From: Geobacteraceae bacterium
GTDB lineage: Bacteria > Desulfobacterota > Desulfuromonadia > Desulfuromonadales > BM103
Length of the DNA: 64,000 nucleotides
NCBI GenBank assembly: GCA_024641085.1
Contig: JAHEDT010000001.1
Location: forward strand, 62,001-126,000
Direction of reading: 5' to 3'
This document shows, piece after piece, positions 52,699 through 61,719 of the stretch. Both the position numbers and the translations under genes were made by a program. Each line of letters starts with the position of its first letter. Position 1 is the first letter of the stretch. The notes beneath the pieces are model-generated. The model was not told the origin of the DNA, did no database searches, and was given only the letters and a program-made list of their open reading frames with translations.

Positions 52699-54192
52699 AT
52701 GAATTCTCGTTTTTACCTTGGCTGGGATCATATCCGCAGAGCCTGGAGCGGCATTCTTGGCTCGGGCGGGCTCAACAACCTACCAAGGGTGGACGCCGAC
52801 CTGCCGCCGGCTGACGCCGACCGGGTCAAGCGTCTCATGGAAGAGTGCCTGGCCGCGCGCGGCGGCGAGGTCTCGGCGCGCCAGCGTGCAGCAGTCCTCG
52901 GCGAACTTTACCTGACCCTGAGTGCAACCGGACGCAGGAATTTTCTCGAAACCCTGGGGGACAGTTTTTGCGTTGATCGGGAACAGGCCAAGATCATGGC
53001 CCGGCAAATTCTGGAAACGGCGGACAACAGCAGCTTTCAGCATGCGACCGCCCGGATGCGTGAGATCCTCGTCTCGCCGCAGCAACAACTGCTGCGCCAG
53101 TTCAACGCCCTTCCCCAGGGGATCAAGTTCCTGGTCGATTTGCGCGCCGACCTCCTGGCCTTTCGTGCCGCCAAGCCGAAACTGGCCGACCTTGACCTTG
53201 ACCTCAAGTCGCTGCTGGCCACCTGGTTCGACGTCGGATTCCTGAGTGTCGAACGCATCACCTGGCAGAGCCCGGCCGCCCTGCTGGAAAAGCTCATGGC
53301 CTACGAAGCGGTCCACGCGATCAATTCTTGGAGCGACCTGCACAACCGGCTGGAATCAGACCGGCGCTGCTACGCTTTTTTCCATCCCGGCATGGCCGAT
53401 GAGCCATTGATCTTTATTGAGGTCGCTCTGGTGGAAGGGCTGGCGAGCAGCATCCAGGAACTGCTTGACGAGACCGCACCGGACACCGCCCCGGAGGAGG
53501 CCGATACGGCAATCTTCTATTCGATCTCCAATACCCAGCAGGGCCTGCAGGGGATCAGCTTTGGTCCCTTCCTGATCAAACAGGTGGTGACCAGCCTGCG
53601 GCAGCAGCTGCCGAACCTCAAGACTTTTTCCACCCTCTCGCCTCTGCCGGGCTTTCGCCGCTGGCTGAGCGCTTATCTCGCGGACGCCATGGACGCAGCC
53701 GAACCAGGCCCCGCGGTACAGGCGCTGCAGGAGGCGGCCCGGCAGCTCAAGGTCGCGGCCGAGCCGGATGCGGTCTTCAACGTTGCAAACTGGTGGGAAA
53801 ACCAAACGGTGGCGGCCGTTCTCAAGGAGCCGCTGATCGCACTGTGCGCCCGTTACCTGCATGAGGTCCGGCAAAAGGACCACGCGTCCCTCGACCCGGT
53901 CGCCCGCTTCCACCTCGGTAACGGCGCCCGCATCGAGCGCATCAACTGGCTCGGCGACATCTCCACCAAGGGGATGCAGGAATCGTGCGGACTGATGGTC
54001 AACTATCTCTACCAGCTCAAGGAGATCGAAAAGAACATCGAAGCCTACGCCGTCAGCAAGGAGATTGCCGCGGCCTCGCGGGTGCGCAGCCTGCTGCGTG
54101 ACGACGAAGAGGAGCGGGGGAGGCTGGCCCGCCTGCATCGCCGGCTGACGATCAGGCGCAGCAGCGGGGGGACGGAACAGGCGCAGTCTTGA
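52699..54192 (+). CDS. Malonyl-CoA decarboxylase
   Basis: A 497-residue enzyme of the malonyl-CoA decarboxylase family that converts malonyl-CoA to acetyl-CoA and CO2. The N-terminal helical part (about 1-180) precedes the catalytic GNAT-like domain: ERITWQSPAALLEKL, CYAFFHPGMADEPLIFIEVAL, FSTLSPLPGFRRWL (catalytic Ser region) and ARFHLGNGARIERINWLGD (catalytic His region). There is no signal peptide. It follows DUF445 by 17 bases. Such a stand-alone enzyme is less common outside alpha-proteobacteria and animals, so the role in this organism is open. Confidence 0.92.
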   Translation: MNSRFYLGWDHIRRAWSGILGSGGLNNLPRVDADLPPADADRVKRLMEECLAARGGEVSARQRAAVLGELYLTLSATGRRNFLETLGDSFCVDREQAKIMARQILETADNSSFQHATARMREILVSPQQQLLRQFNALPQGIKFLVDLRADLLAFRAAKPKLADLDLDLKSLLATWFDVGFLSVERITWQSPAALLEKLMAYEAVHAINSWSDLHNRLESDRRCYAFFHPGMADEPLIFIEVALVEGLASSIQELLDETAPDTAPEEADTAIFYSISNTQQGLQGISFGPFLIKQVVTSLRQQLPNLKTFSTLSPLPGFRRWLSAYLADAMDAAEPGPAVQALQEAARQLKVAAEPDAVFNVANWWENQTVAAVLKEPLIALCARYLHEVRQKDHASLDPVARFHLGNGARIERINWLGDISTKGMQESCGLMVNYLYQLKEIEKNIEAYAVSKEIAAASRVRSLLRDDEEERGRLARLHRRLTIRRSSGGTEQAQS

Positions 54193-54748
54193 AAATTTAC
54201 TCTTTCTTCTCTGCTGGACCTGAATGATGCGCCTCAGAATTTCACACTGGTGCAAGGCACAAATTAACGGACCAATCGCCAAAATAAAGGCACAGGGTCT
54301 TTTATTATGGTTCTATAACCCCAATAAAGGTGATATTTGCCACGAACACACCAAGGCGTAAAAAGGATATTATTCAGGTTAACCACGATTGATCAGGGCA
54401 AGCAAGGGTGTCGCTTGCTAGCAATACCCGTAATCGTTGCGTGTCTTGGTGGCTCAGTGGTTACCCTGCGTTTCGGTTATTCGTCCGTTTTATTAACGCG
54501 GAGGCGCTGAGACAGAGTAAAGAATGGGCAAAAGCGAGCTGTCTCCCTAGGAATTCCAGGGCGTTCCCCAGTCCTTTCTGTGCCTCTGTGTTATCCCTTC
54601 CTTTGGGTATTGAAGCGATATATAAGGGTGCAAAGAAACCGGCCCACCCTTCAGATTCAAAAAGGGTGTTAAAGCGACTAAACATCAAAATCTCAAGGCC
54701 CTTGCTGCCTTCGTCATTTCGAGTACTTGAAACCAAACAGGAGCAGAC
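54193..54748. other. Intergenic region with repeat copy B
   Basis: About 555 bases without a supported gene. The first third is the dispersed repeat copy B (54309-54495). Past it, the stretch CCTCTGTGTTATCCC (54584-54598) belongs to the same widespread repeat style. No promoter is clear before the DUF815 gene. Confidence 0.4.
54309..54495 (+). repeat. Dispersed cacgaag-type repeat, copy B
   Basis: About 187 bases starting GGTTCTATAACCCC, containing GCCACGAACACACCAAGGC and GTGTCGCTTGCT, ending CGTCCGTTTTATTA. Block order and orientation match copy A at 42827-43015. Confidence 0.8.
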
Positions 54749-55636
54749 ATGAACCTGAAACCGGAAGTCGTTGAACAGTTGGAACGGGTCCTGTCGTCGG
54801 TGGAACAACTGCTGCCCAAAGCCGTAGAGCCGATCGACTGGGAGACAACCTGGGCCGCAAACTGGCGCCGCCACTCCTTTGCCGGCTACCTTGAGCCGAT
54901 CGAAGAGATCGAAAAAACGCAGCTCGAGGACCTGGTCGGGATCGACCGGCAGAAGCAGATTCTTGAAAAGAACACCCGTCAGTTCCTGCGCGACTATCCG
55001 GCCAACAACGTTCTGCTCTGGGGCTCGCGCGGGACCGGCAAATCCTCGGTGGTCAGGGCTCTGCTCAACAGGTATGCCAAGCAGGGGCTGCGGATTGTCC
55101 AGGTCGACAGAAATGATCTCGATTTTCTGCCGGACATCTTTGCGCAGATCGGCCGGCAGCCCTATCGCTATATCCTGCTCTGCGATGATCTCTCCTTTGA
55201 GCCGAACGACCCGGGCTACAAGATCCTCAAGAGTGTGCTCGACGGATCGGTTTATGCCTCACCGAACAACGTGCTGATCTACGTGACTTCCAACCGGCGA
55301 CACCTGCTCCCCGAGTTTCAGACCGACAACCTTGGCGCCAAGATGATCAACGACGAAATCCATCACGGTGAGTCGGTCGAAGAGAAGATTTCCCTCTCGG
55401 ACCGCTTCGGCCTCTGGCTATCGTTCTATGTCTTCAAGCAGGATCTTTACCTGGAGATCGTGCAGCGTACGATCGCCCGCCTCTGTATCGAGCACGGTGT
55501 CGAGCCGCACTGGGACGAGGCGTTGGCGCAGGCCGCCGTCAAATGGTCCCATGAGAAGAGCAAGCGCTGCGGGCGTACCGCGCTGCAGTTCGCTCGGTAC
55601 TGGCTCGGGCAGCATCTGTTGGAGAGGGAGGGATGA
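54749..55636 (+). CDS. DUF815 AAA-type ATPase
   Basis: A 295-residue ATP-binding protein of the DUF815 family. The Walker A is GSRGTGKSS (about 91-99) and the Walker B region reads YILLCDDLSFEPND, with a sensor-like VTSNRRH at about 175-181. The N-terminal 50 residues (LLPKAVEPIDWETTWAANW) are family-typical. Function is unknown; the family resembles helper ATPases. CAGGAG precedes ATG 54749. It is monocistronic. Confidence 0.9.
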   Translation: MNLKPEVVEQLERVLSSVEQLLPKAVEPIDWETTWAANWRRHSFAGYLEPIEEIEKTQLEDLVGIDRQKQILEKNTRQFLRDYPANNVLLWGSRGTGKSSVVRALLNRYAKQGLRIVQVDRNDLDFLPDIFAQIGRQPYRYILLCDDLSFEPNDPGYKILKSVLDGSVYASPNNVLIYVTSNRRHLLPEFQTDNLGAKMINDEIHHGESVEEKISLSDRFGLWLSFYVFKQDLYLEIVQRTIARLCIEHGVEPHWDEALAQAAVKWSHEKSKRCGRTALQFARYWLGQHLLEREG

Positions 55637-55722
55637 GAAGGTGAAGGGATGGCTTTATCTGGGTTGGTTCAACGGCCTGGACTAACCTGGAAACAGACTT
55701 TTATGGGCCTGACCTTTAAATT

Positions 55723-56337
55723 TCAGGCTAAATGCTTTGCCCAGAAAGAAAGTCCCTGCATTACCATTTCAATTGAATAGGTGCCGACCACCAATGCCAC
55801 AATACGGCCGGAAATTTCGACATACCGCTCGATTAACGGTTCATTGTGGGTACGAACCACGTCGTGAATCCATTTGAGACCGATCATGATGACAACGGCC
55901 AGTCCGACCGCGAGGATGACCGAAGCGATCGCCCAGGCTGGTTGCAGGTCTCGCCCGGCCAGGATCGATGCGCTGACCGTGCCTGGACCGATCATGATCG
56001 GCATGGCGATGGCTCCGGCAATATGTTCCGGTTTGCCACGCATGTTCTTCAGTGCTTCCGGGCCCTTGAAAACGAACTGCAGCCCGATCATCAGGAAAAT
56101 TATCCCGCCGAAAATCTGGAATGAAGCGAAATGAGCCTGCAGCAAGGTCTCAAAGATCAGGTCACCGAGCAGGGCAAAGGTGATGAAAATCCCGGAGCTG
56201 ATCCAGGCGGCACGATTAAGCACCCTGAAGAAGTTGCGGAGCTCAAGTTCCTGGACCAGGTCGACCAGGTAGATGATCAGCAGGAACGGGTTGAGTAACA
56301 TAAAAAGGAGCAGGAACGACTTTATAAATGGATCCAT
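55723..56337 (-). CDS. MarC family membrane protein
   Basis: A 204-residue integral membrane protein with six predicted helices, typical of MarC/YchE. Conserved parts: LFMLLNPFLLIIYLVDLV near the N terminus, QIFGGIIFLMIGLQFV and AIAMPIMIGPGTVSASIL. Function is unclear despite the historical link to antibiotic resistance. The start at 56337 (MDPFIK) has AAGGTGAGG upstream; the longer frame to 56463 overlaps the proX terminator. Confidence 0.9.
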   Translation of the reverse strand: MDPFIKSFLLLFMLLNPFLLIIYLVDLVQELELRNFFRVLNRAAWISSGIFITFALLGDLIFETLLQAHFASFQIFGGIIFLMIGLQFVFKGPEALKNMRGKPEHIAGAIAMPIMIGPGTVSASILAGRDLQPAWAIASVILAVGLAVVIMIGLKWIHDVVRTHNEPLIERYVEISGRIVALVVGTYSIEMVMQGLSFWAKHLA

Positions 56338-56445
56338 GGACCTCACCTTGCCATCGGGATTCGCCGCACGTTCGGTGCAGCAGTCTTTCGCAGAGGACCA
56401 GGCCCAGTCGAGTCCGGCCAGAGAAATCATCTTTAAAGCCAACAG

Positions 56446-56474
56446 AAAAACGGCCGGAGGCATGCCTCCGGCCG
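56446..56474 (-). terminator. Rho-independent terminator of proV-proW-proX
   Basis: CGGCCGGAGG and CCTCCGGCCG (56451-56474) form a 10-bp stem with a CATG loop. Read on the minus strand it is followed by TTTTT (56446-56450), 22 bases after the proX stop. Confidence 0.92.
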
Positions 56475-56495
56475 AGAATCTTCGTCTGGCAGGCT

Positions 56496-57515
56496 TTACA
56501 TGGCAGCTTTACGGGCTGCTTCCAGCCAGCCGTTCCACTGCTCCTGGTGTGCGGCTATCCACTCTTTGGCGTGGCGCTCGATGTCCTTTTGAGATTTTTC
56601 ACCGTTTTCCATCTTGGTGTTCTGCCCGTTGATATCACTCAGGGGCAGGGTGAAAACCTCGAAGAATCCCCTGGCAGCCGGGTTCTTATTTAAAAACTCC
56701 TTGTTGGCGACGACCCTGATGTCACTGACCACGAAGCCGGCTTTGAGCGGATCGGTCACGGCACCTTCGATGCCGCTGACGGTCATGCGGTCCTTGCCGG
56801 CCATCTGGGTTTCGAGCGGTTTGATCTCGGGCACGTTGATCCACATGACATCCTTGCCCGGCTTGAGCATGCCAATGGTCCAATTGGGCGCCCAGGTGTA
56901 GAAAAAGATCGGTTCGCCGGACTTGTAACGGGCCAGAGTGTCGGCCATGCTGGCCGAATAACCGGCCTTAATTGGATTGATGTAGTTGTCGAGGCCATAG
57001 ACCTTGAAATGATGGGTGATGACTTTTTCACAGCCCCAGCCGGGAGGACAAGCGGTCAGGTCGGCTTTGCCGTCGCCGTTGGCGTCGAAAGCCTTCATGA
57101 CCTCGGGGCGCTTAAAGTCGTCAAGTGACTTGATGTTGTATTTATCCACGTCCTTTTTTGAGACCAGGTAGCCCTGCAGCCCGCCAGCCTTGACCACGTA
57201 GCCGAGGATTTCAACCCGTTCCTCAGACCCTTTCGGCATCTGGCTGACATGGTTGGGGAACCAGCCGTTGGTCCAGTAATCGACATCACCCAACATCACC
57301 GACTGGTAAAAGAGCGGGTTCTGCAGTTCCTTGGGAGAAGCAACGTCGTAGCCCAGCTCTTTGAGCCCTTCGCGTACCAGAGCTTCCTGGAAATAACCGG
57401 TATTCCAGGTCGCCCGGGCGGGCTGAACCTTGACACCTTTCCCTGGCATCTGATCAGCGGCAAAAGCCGGAACGACAAGCGACAACATAAGTAAAAATAG
57501 CAGGATACGTTTCAT
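56496..57515 (-). CDS. proX: Glycine betaine/proline ABC transporter substrate-binding protein ProX
   Basis: A 339-residue periplasmic binding protein. The signal peptide is about 1-20 (LLFLLMLSLVVPAFA). Ligand-box tryptophans are visible in VDYWTNGWFPNH, CPPGWGCEKV and FYTWAPNW, which matches betaine-binding proteins of the ProX type. It delivers glycine betaine or proline betaine to ProW and ProV for osmoprotection. Unusually it is the last gene of the operon, after proV and proW, with a 40-base gap from proW. Confidence 0.94.
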   Translation of the reverse strand: MKRILLFLLMLSLVVPAFAADQMPGKGVKVQPARATWNTGYFQEALVREGLKELGYDVASPKELQNPLFYQSVMLGDVDYWTNGWFPNHVSQMPKGSEERVEILGYVVKAGGLQGYLVSKKDVDKYNIKSLDDFKRPEVMKAFDANGDGKADLTACPPGWGCEKVITHHFKVYGLDNYINPIKAGYSASMADTLARYKSGEPIFFYTWAPNWTIGMLKPGKDVMWINVPEIKPLETQMAGKDRMTVSGIEGAVTDPLKAGFVVSDIRVVANKEFLNKNPAARGFFEVFTLPLSDINGQNTKMENGEKSQKDIERHAKEWIAAHQEQWNGWLEAARKAAM

Positions 57516-57555
57516 TTTTTTCTCCTTCTGTGGGTTGTGGGTGAACGTTGAACGG

Positions 57556-58395
57556 TTATCTTCGGGCAAACCCTTGGGTGATTCGATCGAGCACCATGGC
57601 CAGCAGTACAATGGCCAGTCCACCGATTGTCGCGAGACCGATTTCCAGGGTGTTGAGCCCCTGTACAACCGGATTGCCAAGGCCTCCGGCACCGATCAGC
57701 GCGGCGATCACCACCATCGACAGAGCCATCATCAACGTCTGGTTGAGTCCGGCCATGATTGAGGGCAGGGCCAACGGGAACTGGACTTTGCGCAGCACCT
57801 GCCCGGGCGTCGCGCCAAAGGCCAGTGCTGCTTCAATCAGTTCCGGATGAACCTGGCGGATGCCGAGGCTGGTCAGGCGAACAATTGGCGGCAAGGCAAA
57901 AACAATCGTCGCCAGAATTCCGGAAACCGTGCCGATACTGAACAGCATAACGACCGGGACCAGATAGACGAAAGGCGGAATGGTCTGCATAGCGTCCAGG
58001 GCCGGGCGCAGGAGCAGTTGAAAGCGGTCGCTGCGGCCGGACATGATGCCGAGCGGGATTCCTGCCAGGGCACAGAAAAAGACCGAGCTGATCACCATCG
58101 CCAGCGTGGTCATGGTCTCGCCCCAAAGGCCGAGATATCCGACCAGCAGGAAGGTAGCTACGGTAAAAATCGTGACTTTCTTGCCGGCAAAGCGCCATGC
58201 GGCGACGGCAAACAGAAGGATCACGACGACCGGAGGGAGTACGGTAAAAAACCACTCAAATCCCTTCAGGCAGAGTTCGATCGGGGTCTTGATGGCTTGG
58301 AAAATATCGCGATGATTAAAGACCAGCCAATCGACGAAACTCTGCACCCATTCATCAAGCGGGATTACTTTTTCTTTGAAAGTCAATAGATTCAT
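57556..58395 (-). CDS. proW: Glycine betaine/proline ABC transporter permease ProW
   Basis: A 279-residue permease with about six or seven helices. The EAA-loop region ELIEAALAFGATPGQVLRKVQFPLALPSIMAGLNQTLMMALSMVVIAALIGAGGLG is the clearest signature, and the N-terminal part (DEWVQSFVDWLVFNHRD) is typical of ProW. It forms the membrane channel with ProV. The proV stop lies 3 bases before its start. Confidence 0.95.
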   Translation of the reverse strand: MNLLTFKEKVIPLDEWVQSFVDWLVFNHRDIFQAIKTPIELCLKGFEWFFTVLPPVVVILLFAVAAWRFAGKKVTIFTVATFLLVGYLGLWGETMTTLAMVISSVFFCALAGIPLGIMSGRSDRFQLLLRPALDAMQTIPPFVYLVPVVMLFSIGTVSGILATIVFALPPIVRLTSLGIRQVHPELIEAALAFGATPGQVLRKVQFPLALPSIMAGLNQTLMMALSMVVIAALIGAGGLGNPVVQGLNTLEIGLATIGGLAIVLLAMVLDRITQGFARR

Positions 58396-58398
58396 TGG

Positions 58399-59646
58399 TT
58401 ATTGCACTCCATCTTGGTTTGCTTCGACTGCAGCCCTTTCATCCGGGTGATTCCGGTGCAGGGTCCGCAGGAACAAGTTCTTGGAAACCGCCCCCAGGTA
58501 GCGGCCGGCACCGTCGAGAACCGGAAGGGCCCATGGATGGCTAGCCACCTCGGGGAGAATGTCCTGCATAGAATCTGTGTTATGAGCCGTCACGGCATCC
58601 TCGATGTAGGCGTTCTTAAGCAGCTGTTCGCCGTCGGGATGGTCGATCAATTCGCGCAGCGACTCGGTAGAGACAATGCCGTGAAAGCGGTCTTCGCTGT
58701 CGATGACATAGCCGTATTCACGATCATTCTTGATCAGTCGCTGCAGTGCTGCTCGCGGGTTCTTGCCGTCAGTTATTCTTATGGTGACCTGGGTGTCGCC
58801 GGCGATATCACCGGCCGTCAAAATATTGGTGGGATCGACGCCGCGGAAGAACGCCCGCACGTAATCGTCGGCCGGGTTCTGCAGGATTTCTTCCGGTGTG
58901 CCGACCTGAACGACCCGTCCTCCCTCCATGATGGCGATCCGGTCGCCGATGCGCATGGCCTCGTCCAGGTCGTGGGAGATGAACACGATGGTCCGCTTCG
59001 CCTTGGTCTGCAGTTTGAGGAGCTCATCCTGCATTTCGGTGCGGATCAGCGGGTCAAGCGCCGAGAAGGCTTCATCCATCAAGAGGATATCGGGGTCGAC
59101 CGCCAGGCCGCGGGCCAGCCCGACCCGTTGTTGCATGCCGCCGGACAACTCCTCCGGCATACTTGCCGCCCAGGCTTCCAGGCCGACCTGTTCAAGCGCC
59201 TGCAGCGCCCGGGATTCCCGGGTTGCCTTGTCCACGCCATCCATCTCCAAGCCGAAGGCTGCATTCTGCAGGACGGTCATGTGCGGCATCAGTGCAAATG
59301 ACTGGAACACCATGCTCATCTTCTTGCGCCGCATCTTGACAAGCTGGTCGTTATTCATGCGGGTGATATCCTCACCATCGATGAAAACCTCCCCGACAGT
59401 TGGCTCGATCAGGCGGTTGAGCATGCGCACCATGGTCGACTTTCCGGATCCGGAGAGGCCCATGATCACAAATATCTCCCCGGGATATATGTCGAAACTG
59501 GCACTCTGCACACCGATGGTCGTTTCGGTCTTTTCGAAAATTTCTTCTTTGGTCAGTCCCTGCTCAAGTAGGTTCATGGCCTTTTTCGGATGGGGCCCGA
59601 AAATTTTGAACAGGTTTTTAACTGCGACTTTGGCTTCTTGTGCCAT
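58399..59646 (-). CDS. proV: Glycine betaine/proline ABC transporter ATP-binding protein ProV
   Basis: A 415-residue ATPase. The ABC domain has Walker [10 protein letters not shown], signature LSGGMQQR and Walker [13 protein letters not shown], followed by the switch His in FISHDLDEA. The C-terminal two CBS-like segments (about 280-395) are the osmotic or ionic-strength sensing part seen in ProV/OpuAA. The start at 59646 has AAGGAGC upstream. It heads the operon proV-proW-proX. Confidence 0.95.
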   Translation of the reverse strand: MAQEAKVAVKNLFKIFGPHPKKAMNLLEQGLTKEEIFEKTETTIGVQSASFDIYPGEIFVIMGLSGSGKSTMVRMLNRLIEPTVGEVFIDGEDITRMNNDQLVKMRRKKMSMVFQSFALMPHMTVLQNAAFGLEMDGVDKATRESRALQALEQVGLEAWAASMPEELSGGMQQRVGLARGLAVDPDILLMDEAFSALDPLIRTEMQDELLKLQTKAKRTIVFISHDLDEAMRIGDRIAIMEGGRVVQVGTPEEILQNPADDYVRAFFRGVDPTNILTAGDIAGDTQVTIRITDGKNPRAALQRLIKNDREYGYVIDSEDRFHGIVSTESLRELIDHPDGEQLLKNAYIEDAVTAHNTDSMQDILPEVASHPWALPVLDGAGRYLGAVSKNLFLRTLHRNHPDERAAVEANQDGVQ

Positions 59647-60036
59647 TACAGCTCCTTCGTCTTTCAGCTTATCCACAACGGATAGCCGCAGGATGGCCCA
59701 AACAGGCACAATCCCGGGTTAAAAGCGGACCAGAAAAAAAGATCACGGCAGAAAGCGGGCGCGGATAAAACCCGTTGGCTGCAATCTGCGTGTCTAAGTA
59801 AAGTAATGATTTTTTTACAAGACAGGGCGACCCGCGACCAGGTCCTGAAGGAAATCCAGAACCAGGCGCAACCCTGTAAGGAAAGGCGATCTGCGAAGCA
59901 TCACTCGGGGTAATGTTCTTAACGATCACCTTGCGGGACAAAGGCGAAACACCCTGGCGGGGCGCTGCCTAAGCCAAGAACCATATAACAACTAGACGTT
60001 CAGGTCAACTCATGTCGGGTGGGACCTTGAGACTAT
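59647..60036. other. Intergenic region upstream of proV
   Basis: About 390 bases between proV and the COG3357-type gene on the same strand. It must hold the pro promoter on the minus strand, which I cannot place. It contains GTTCTTAACGATCACCTT (59915-59932), related to 43061-43078. No gene is seen. Confidence 0.4.
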
Positions 60037-60348
60037 TTATACCAGGGAAAAAAGCGGTTCGCTCAGGTGTGTGCTGCGGCACACCGGGCACTTGCCCGGC
60101 CGGGTCAGGCGCGCACGTTTTTGAAAAATGAATTGACAGTCGAGACAGGTCGCCGGCGTCACCATCAGGCGCCGGCGATGGGCTTTGAAACTTTTCTGCA
60201 GGTGCTGCAGGTGATCGACGACGTCACGTTCTGACAACCCTGCCAGCTGGGAGAGAGCCCGGGCGGACAATGGCTCCGTGGAGAGAACCTGCTGCAGGCG
60301 CTCGCGGTCACTCTGCAGGCGATCGGGCGGGGGAAAGGGTTCCGACAT
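60037..60348 (-). CDS. COG3357-type predicted regulator (winged helix plus zinc ribbon)
   Basis: A 103-residue protein. The N-terminal half is a helix-turn-helix (LQQVLSTEPLSARALSQLAGLSERDVVDHLQHLQKSF) and the C-terminal half a zinc ribbon with CLDC and CPVC (about 68-90). This pairing matches the COG3357 predicted transcriptional regulators. Target unknown. It lies 17 bases downstream of the CBS gene on the same strand, so the two form an operon. Confidence 0.85.
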   Translation of the reverse strand: MSEPFPPPDRLQSDRERLQQVLSTEPLSARALSQLAGLSERDVVDHLQHLQKSFKAHRRRLMVTPATCLDCQFIFQKRARLTRPGKCPVCRSTHLSEPLFSLV

Positions 60349-60365
60349 GCCTGTGGATCCGGCAA

Positions 60366-60803
60366 TCAGTGATCGCCCTTGATGTACTTCTTGAGCTGCT
60401 TGATGACGAAATCCTTCTCGTCGAGCGAGGCCTTGACCAGGTCACCGATCGATGCCAGGCCGACCAGCTGATCATTCTCCATGACCGGCAGGTGCCGGCA
60501 ACGTTTGTCGGTCATGATCGCCATGGCTTCGTCAACCGAGGCCTGTGGGCTGATGTAGCTGGTGACCTCCGACATCACCTGGCGGACCACGGCCTTCTGG
60601 GAGCAGCGGCCACCGAGATCGACCTTGCGGGCATGGTCGCGTTCGGTAAAGATACCGACCACCTTCCCGTCCTCGATGACGACCAAGGCTCCGACGCCCT
60701 TTTCCGCCATCAGCGCCAGAGCATCGTAAACCTTGGCATCCGGAGCGATGCTCCAGACATCGCTCCCTTTCAGTTGCAGAATCTGTGCTATAAATTTCGA
60801 CAT
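60366..60803 (-). CDS. CBS-domain protein
   Basis: A 145-residue protein made of a CBS pair (about 8-65 and 72-130). The first CBS has IAPDAKVYDALALMAEKGVGALVVIEDGKVVGIFTERDHAR and the second VTSYISPQASVDEAMAIMTDKRCRHLPVMEN. Such proteins bind adenosine nucleotides or SAM and often act as metabolic sensors. It has no effector domain. It heads an operon with the COG3357 gene. Confidence 0.92.
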   Translation of the reverse strand: MSKFIAQILQLKGSDVWSIAPDAKVYDALALMAEKGVGALVVIEDGKVVGIFTERDHARKVDLGGRCSQKAVVRQVMSEVTSYISPQASVDEAMAIMTDKRCRHLPVMENDQLVGLASIGDLVKASLDEKDFVIKQLKKYIKGDH

Positions 60804-61224
60804 ACCGGTCCCCTGTTGCGTAGTAGATTAGTCGTCTGCAAGTCTAGCAAAAAACCTGAGAGAACAAAAGGGCTCCTCCTCAATAAATATGCCCCTGCAG
60901 GCGTTCTGTGTTGATGAGCGTGGCTATGGACAAATCATGCACGGAAATATGATTTTTGGGCCTGTTCCTTTGGCGCGAGCTGTAAAACACAAATACCATC
61001 GACCTTTGGCCCGGGGGATTTTCTATTTCTCAGGGCAATGAGGATGTCACAAAAAGCCTCTCTGAACGAGGCAGGACCATCAAGGAGCATACACAGGAAA
61101 CTGCATCGGTCGGATCCTGCTGAACGCCTCATCTTTTAATCCATAAAAATTTCCACATCACGCGTTCCGTTTCATCTGGTACAATACTTATTAAAAACAA
61201 CTTAAGTTCCCGAGGGAGAACAGT
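60804..61224. other. Divergent intergenic region, no gene seen
   Basis: About 420 bases between the CBS operon and the copper-chaperone gene. A minus-strand frame of 65 codons (60935-61132) shows no family features. I see no promoter I would defend. Confidence 0.4.
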
Positions 61225-61683
61225 ATGAAACTTCATCGCGCCGTCTTCTTGCTTTTTATCTTCACCGGTCTGCTCTTTACCGGGGCCGCTCTTGCCCAGG
61301 ACTTGGGCCAAAAGATCCTTGTCAGCCATGCCTGGGTCCGCGCCATGCCGCCTTCGACGAAGAATACCGCTGCCTACATGACGATTGAGAACCAGACCGG
61401 GGGCGAACTTGTGCTGCAATCAGCAAACACCGCAGCTGCCCGGGTCGTCGAACTCCACAAGATGGAGCAGGCCGGCAACATCATGAAAATGAAGCAGGTC
61501 GATACGCTCCGAATTCCGGCTGGAGGGCATCTGGTGCTTGAACCGCACAGTTTCCACCTTATGGTGATTGATCTGCTCATGCCGCTGGTGGAAGGTGAAA
61601 CCATCCCGATCGTGCTTAATTTTGCCGGCGGAAGCCATGTGACCGTGAACGCGGTCATTCGCAAACCGGGTGAGGGCAGTTAG
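61225..61683 (+). CDS. Periplasmic copper chaperone PCu(A)C family
   Basis: A 152-residue exported protein: signal peptide about 1-25 (FLLFIFTGLLFTGAALA), then a beta-rich domain. The copper site matches the family pattern H-M-x10-M-x21-H-x-M: ELHKMEQAGNIMKM and, after a spacer, HSFHLMVIDL. It carries copper to cytochrome oxidase or another copper protein. A Sco gene follows on the same strand 36 bases later. GGGAGAAC precedes the start. Confidence 0.93.
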   Translation: MKLHRAVFLLFIFTGLLFTGAALAQDLGQKILVSHAWVRAMPPSTKNTAAYMTIENQTGGELVLQSANTAAARVVELHKMEQAGNIMKMKQVDTLRIPAGGHLVLEPHSFHLMVIDLLMPLVEGETIPIVLNFAGGSHVTVNAVIRKPGEGS

Positions 61684-61719
61684 TCCTCCGGGGGAATCAT
61701 CAAGGAAAGGGAGCCATCG

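Noticed and set aside
51294-52700. Minus-strand frame of 468 codons opposite DUF445
   Set aside because: Shadow frame; the plus-strand protein has membrane helices and the family signature.
60935-61132. 65-codon minus-strand frame between the CBS and PCu(A)C genes
   Set aside because: No ribosome binding site of note, mixed composition, no recognisable family.
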